The notes below the pieces were generated by a model. The model made no database searches, was not told where the DNA came from, and saw only the letters and a list, made by a program, of their open reading frames with translations. Positions 59,015 through 64,000 of a stretch of 64,000 bases of DNA are shown in pieces. The translations under genes were made by a program, and so were the position numbers. The stretch is taken from NCBI GenBank assembly GCA_949130485.1, contig OX422198.1:3057262-3121261 (forward strand), given 5' to 3'. This DNA is from Agelas oroides (Eukaryota; Porifera; Demospongiae; Agelasida; Agelasidae). Position 1 is the stretch's first letter; each line of letters begins with the position of its first letter.

Positions 59015-62000
59015 CCTCGACGGTGAAAACAGTGTTGAAGGGTGCTTCCCACAAATAAACAGGCTTGCTCCAGCTTCACAGGACTTCCACAGTGGAGGAA
59101 ACTGCTTTTTCCATCTTTTCTGGCATTTAAACATGCCTGTACGTGCTTCACACCTTCTCATCGATGGTGAAACTGTGTTATAGGATGTTTCTCGCGCAAA
59201 AACAGGTTTGCACCATCTTCACAGGACCTCCATAGTGGAGAAACCTGCTTTCTCCATCTTTTCTAGCACTTAAACAGGCCTGCACGTCCTTCACAGCACC
59301 TCCGCGTTTAAAACAACCTTTTAGGGTGTTTCCCGCACATAAAGAGGCCTGCAAGTGCTTCACAGCACTTCCTCCGCGTTTAAAACGATTTATTAGGATG
59401 GTTTCCGCACGTAAACAGCTTTGTACGAGTTTCACAGCCCCTCCTCGACGGTGAAAACGGCGTTGAAGGGTGCTTCCCACACATAAACAGGCTTGCACCA
59501 GCTTCAAAGGACTTCCACAGTGGTAAAAACTGCTTTCTCCATCTTTTCTGGCACTTAGAGAGCAGCGGTGAAAACGGCATTGCAGGGTACTTCCCACACA
59601 TAAACTGCAGGACTTCCACAGTGGTGAAAACTGCTTTCTCCATCTTTTCTGGCACTTAAAGAGGCCTACACGTTCATCACAGCACCTCCTCGGCTGTGAA
59701 AACGGCGTTGTACGGTGCTTCCCACACATAAACAGGCTTACACCAGCTTCACAGGACTTCCACAGTGCTTTCTCCATCTTTTCTGGCACTTAAAGGGGCT
59801 TGCACGTGCTTCACAACAACTCCTCGGCGGGGAAAACCGCGTTGTAGGGTACTTCCAACACAAAAACAGGTATGCACCAGCTTCACAGGTCCTCCACAGT
59901 GGAGAAAACTGCTTTCCCCATTTTTCTGGCACATAGACAAGCCTGCACGGGCATCTCCTCCGCGTTTAAAACGTTTTTTTTAGGATGATTTCCGCACGTA
60001 AACAGGTTAGTACAAGCTTCACAGCCCCTCCTCGACGGTGAAAACGGCGTTGAAGGGTGCTTCACACACATAAACAGGCTTGCTCCAGCTTCACAGGATT
60101 TCCACAGTGGAGGAAATTGCTTTCTCCATCTTTCCTGGCACTTAAACAGCACCTCCTCCGCGTTTAAAACGGCTTTTTAGGGTGTTTCCCGCACATAAAC
60201 AGGTATTCACCAGCTTCACAGGACCTCCACAGTGGAGAAAACTGCTTTACCCATCGTTTCTGGCACTTAGACAGGCCTGCACGGGCTTCACAGCACCTCC
60301 TCCGCGTTTAAAAATGTTTTTTAAGATGTTTTCCGCACATAAACAGGTTGGTACGAGCTTCACAGCCACTCCCCGACGATGAATACGGCGTTGAAAGGAG
60401 CTTCCCACACATAAACAGTCTTGCTCCAGCTTCACAAGGCTTACACAGTGGAGAAAACTGCTTTCCCCATCTTTTTTTGTACTTAAACAGGCCTGCACGC
60501 GCATCACCTCCTCCGCGTTTAAAACGGTCTTTCAGGATGTTTTCAGCGCATAAACAGGTTGGTACGAGCTTCACAGCCACTCCCCGACGGTGAATACGGC
60601 GTTGAAAGGTGCTTCCCACACATAAACAGGCTTGCTCCAGCTTCACAAGGCTTACACAGTGGAGAAAACTGCTTTCCCCATCGTTTTTGGCACTTAAACA
60701 GGCCTGCACGCGCATCACCTCCGCGTTTAAAACGGTCTTTCAGGATGTTTTCATCGCATAAACTGGTTGGAACGAGCTTCACAGCCACTCCCCGACGGTG
60801 AATACGGCGTTGAAGGGTGCTTCCCACACATACACAGGCTTGCACCAGCTTCACAGGACTTCCAGAGCGGTGAAAACTGCTTTCTCCATCTTTTCTAGCA
60901 CTTAAAGAGGCCTGCACGTTCATCACAGCACCTCCTCAGCGGTGAAAACGGCGTTTCACGCACATAAACAGGTATCCACCAGCTTCACAAGACCTCCACA
61001 GACGAGAAAACTGCTTCCCCGATCTTCACTGGCACTTAAACTGGACTGCACGTGCTTCACAGCACCCCCTCCGCATTTAAACGGCTTTTTAGGGTGTTTA
61101 CCGCACATAAACAGGTTTGCAACAGCTTCACAGGGATTCCACAGTGAAGGAAACTCCTTTCTCCATCTTTCCTGGCACTTAAACAAGCCTGCACGTGCTT
61201 CACAGCAACTCCTCGGCAGTGAAAACGGCGTTGTAGGGTGCTTCCCACACATAAACTGGCATCACTTCCACAGTGGTGAAAACTGCTTTCTCCATCTTTT
61301 CTGGCACTTAAAGAGGCCTGTACGTTCATCACAGCACCTCCTCGGCGGTGAAAACGGCGTTGTACTGTGCTTCCCACACATAAACAGGCTTGCACCAGCT
61401 TCACAGGACTTCCACAGTGGTGAAAACCGCTTTCTCAGACTTTTCTGGCACTTACAGAGGCCTGCACGTTCATCACAGCACTTCCTCTTCCTGCACATAA
61501 ACAGCCAGCTTCACAGGACCTCCACAGACGAGAAAACTGCTGCCCTGATCTTCACTGGCACTTAAACAGCACTACACGTGCTTCACAGCACCTCCTCAAT
61601 GGTGAAAACTGTGCTATAGGATGTTTTTCGCACATAAATAGGTTTGCACCTGCTTCACAGGACCTCCACAGTGGAGAAAACTGCTTTCTCCATCTTTTCT
61701 AGCACTTAAACAGGCCTGCACGTGCTTCCCAGCACCTCCTCCGCGTTTAAAGGCTTTTAGGGTGTTTCCCGCACATAAACAGGTATGCACCAGCTTCACA
61801 TGACCTCCACAGTGTAGAGAACTGCTTTCCCCATCTTTTCTGGTACTTAGGCAGGCCTGCACGTGCTTCACAGCACCTCCTCCGAGTTTAAAACGGTTAT
61901 TTAGGATGTTTTCCGCACATAAACAGGTTGGTACGAGCTTCACTGCCACTCCCCGACGGTGAATACGGCGTTGAAGGGTGCTTCCCACACATAAACAGGC

Positions 62001-64000
62001 TTGCCCCAGCTTCACAGGACTTCCACAGTGGAGAAAACTGCTTTCTCCATCTTTTCTGGCACTTAAACAGACCTGAACGTGCTTCACAGCACCTCCTCGG
62101 CGGTGAAAACGGCGTTGTAGGGGACTTCCCGCACAAAAACAGGTTTGGACCAGCTTCACAGCATCTCCACAATGGAGAGAACTGCTTTCTCCTTCCTTTC
62201 TAGCACTTAAACAGGCCTGCACTTGCTTTACAGCAACTGTTTAAAATGGATATTTAGGGTGTTTTCCGCACTTAAAGAGGCTTGCACGTGCTTCACAGTA
62301 GCTCCTCGTCGGTGAAAACGGCGTTATATGGGTGTTTCCCGCACCAAAACAGGTTTGCACCAGCTTCACAGGACTTCCACAATGGAGAAAACTGCTTTCT
62401 CCATCCTTTCTGGCACTTAGCCAGGCCCGCACGTGCTTCCCAGCACCTCGTTTAAAACGGATCTTTAGGATGTTTTCCACACATAAACAGGCTTCACAGC
62501 CCCTCCTCGATGGTGTAAACGGCGTTGTAGGGTGCTTCCTACACACAAACAGGCTTGTTGCATCTAGGATTTCCACAGTGGAGAAAACTGCTTTCTCCAC
62601 CTTTTCCGGTGCTTAAACAGGCCTTCACGTTCTACACAGCACTCCTTGGCGGTTTAAACAGCTTTGTAGTGTGTTTCTCGCACATAAACAGGTTTGCACC
62701 ATCTGCAGAGGAGGTGAAAACAGCTTTCTCAATCTGTACTGGTACGTAAACAGGCCTGCACCTGCTTCACAGCACCTCCTTGGCGGTTTAAACGGCGTTG
62801 TAGGGTGCTTCCCGCACATAAACAGGTTTGCGCCATCTGCAGAGGACCTCCACAGTGGTGAAAACTGCTTTCACAATCTTTACTGGCACTTAAACAGGCC
62901 TTCACGTGCTTCACAGCCTACCTCGGTGGTGAAAACGACGTTGTACGGTGCTTCCCGCATAGAAACAGGTTTGCACCAGCTGCATAGGACCTCCTCAGTG
63001 GTGAAAACTGTTTCTCCACCTTTATTGGCACTTCCACAGTCCTGCACGTGCTTCACAGTCCCACTCTGGCGGTGAAAACGGTGTTGTATGGTGCTTCCCA
63101 CACATAAACAGGCTTAAACCAACCTCACAGGATCTCCACAGTTGTGAAAACAGCTTTCTCCATCTTTTCTGGCACTTAAACAGGACTGCACGTGCTTCAC
63201 AACACCACCTCGGCAGTGTTATAGGGTGTGTACCGCACATAAACAGGTGTGCAACAGCCCTCCACAGTGGAGAAAACTGATTTCTCCGTCTTTGCTGGCA
63301 CTTAAACAGGTCTGAACGTGCTTCGCAGCACCTCCTCGGTGGTGAAAACGGTGCTTCCCACACATAAACAGGCTTTCACCAGCTTCACAGGACTTCCACA
63401 GTGGTAAAAACTGCTTTCTCCAACATTTCTGGCACTTAAAGAGGCCTGCATGTTCTTCACAGCACCTCCTTGGAGGTGAAAACGGCGTTATACCGTGCTT
63501 CCCTCATAGAAACAGTTTTGCACCAGCTGCACAGGACTTCCTCAGTGGATAAAACTGTTTCTCCATCTTTATTGGCACTTCCACAGGTCTTCACGTGCTT
63601 CACAGCCCCTCTTCGGCGGTGAAAACGGCGTTGTATCGTGCTTCCCACACATAAACAGGCTTACACCAACGTCACAAGATCTCCACAGTTGTGAAAACTG
63701 CTTTCTCCATCATTTCTGGCACTTAAACAGGACTGCACGCGATTCAGAGCACCACCTCGGCTGTGAAAACGGCGTTATAGGGTGTGTTTCGCAACAGCCT
63801 TCCACAGTGGAGAAAACTGATTTGTCCATCTTTTCTGGCACTTAAACAGGTCTGAACGTGCTTCACAGCACCTCCTCGGCGGTGAAAACGGTGCTTCCCA
63901 CACATAAACAGGCTTTCACCAGCTTCACAGGATTTCCACAGTTGTGAAAACTGCTTTCTCCAACATTTCTGGCACTTAAAGAGGCCTGCATGTTCTTCAC
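59015..64000 (-). repeat. Satellite array segment, subfamily A, reverse orientation, to the window end
   Basis: Returns to subfamily A diagnostic bases (GGTGAAAACGGCGTTG, CTCCATCTTTTCTGG, ACCAGCTTCACAGG) on the minus strand, with A-A'-B trimers around 59280-62280 marked by CCGCGTTTAAAACGG. A local duplication is seen at about 60300-60530 against 60510-60740. The array continues past the window edge. Confidence 0.92.

Overview
The window is almost entirely a satellite DNA array from a eukaryotic, probably animal, genome. About 54 kb of the 64 kb is one tandem-repeat family with a 72-bp monomer, organised mostly as a 144-bp A+B dimer. The two half-units agree at about 51 of 72 aligned positions by eye. 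No host gene, tRNA or rRNA was recognised. The only real protein-coding remnant is a decayed pogo/Tigger-type (CENP-B-like) DDE transposase with a PHD-type tail, inside a DNA transposon. PHD-tailed pogo elements and the run of TA-target, hAT-like and foldback DNA elements suggest a metazoan, perhaps a marine invertebrate. That placement is inference, and I do not recognise the satellite itself.

Layout. Satellite lies in forward orientation (monomer reading GTGAAGC... on the given strand) at 1-5800, 6449-12079, 16056-24630 and 26937-28815. At 28813-28815 the array flips through a 3-bp GCG junction, and every copy from there to 64000 is on the minus strand. Subfamily 'A' fills 1-32188 and 59015-64000. 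A distinct subfamily 'B' fills 32189-58818. Within both, higher-order repeats (3-, 4-, 5- and about 22-monomer blocks) show local amplification.

The array is interrupted by insertions that can be delimited because both satellite flanks are known. They are: an AT-rich insert (5801-6448); a TIR element with a roughly 10-bp target duplication (12080-16055) holding a nested pogo element (12366-15134, TA duplication); a 2.3-kb foldback element (24631-26936); a 1,132-bp near-perfect palindrome at a TA site (36201-37332); a 412-bp hAT-like MITE with an 8-bp duplication (39933-40344); a short replacement patch (45059-45157); an 875-bp TIR element (50739-51613); and a 196-bp unique spacer (58819-59014) exactly where subfamily B gives way to A.

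The many 60-270 codon open frames in the satellite arise because 72 and 144 are multiples of three and the consensus lacks stops in three of six frames. I do not call them genes. The most informative parts are the satellite's architecture (dyads, A/B/A domain structure, inversion point) and the inserted elements, one of which has a preserved empty-site paralogue in the same window.
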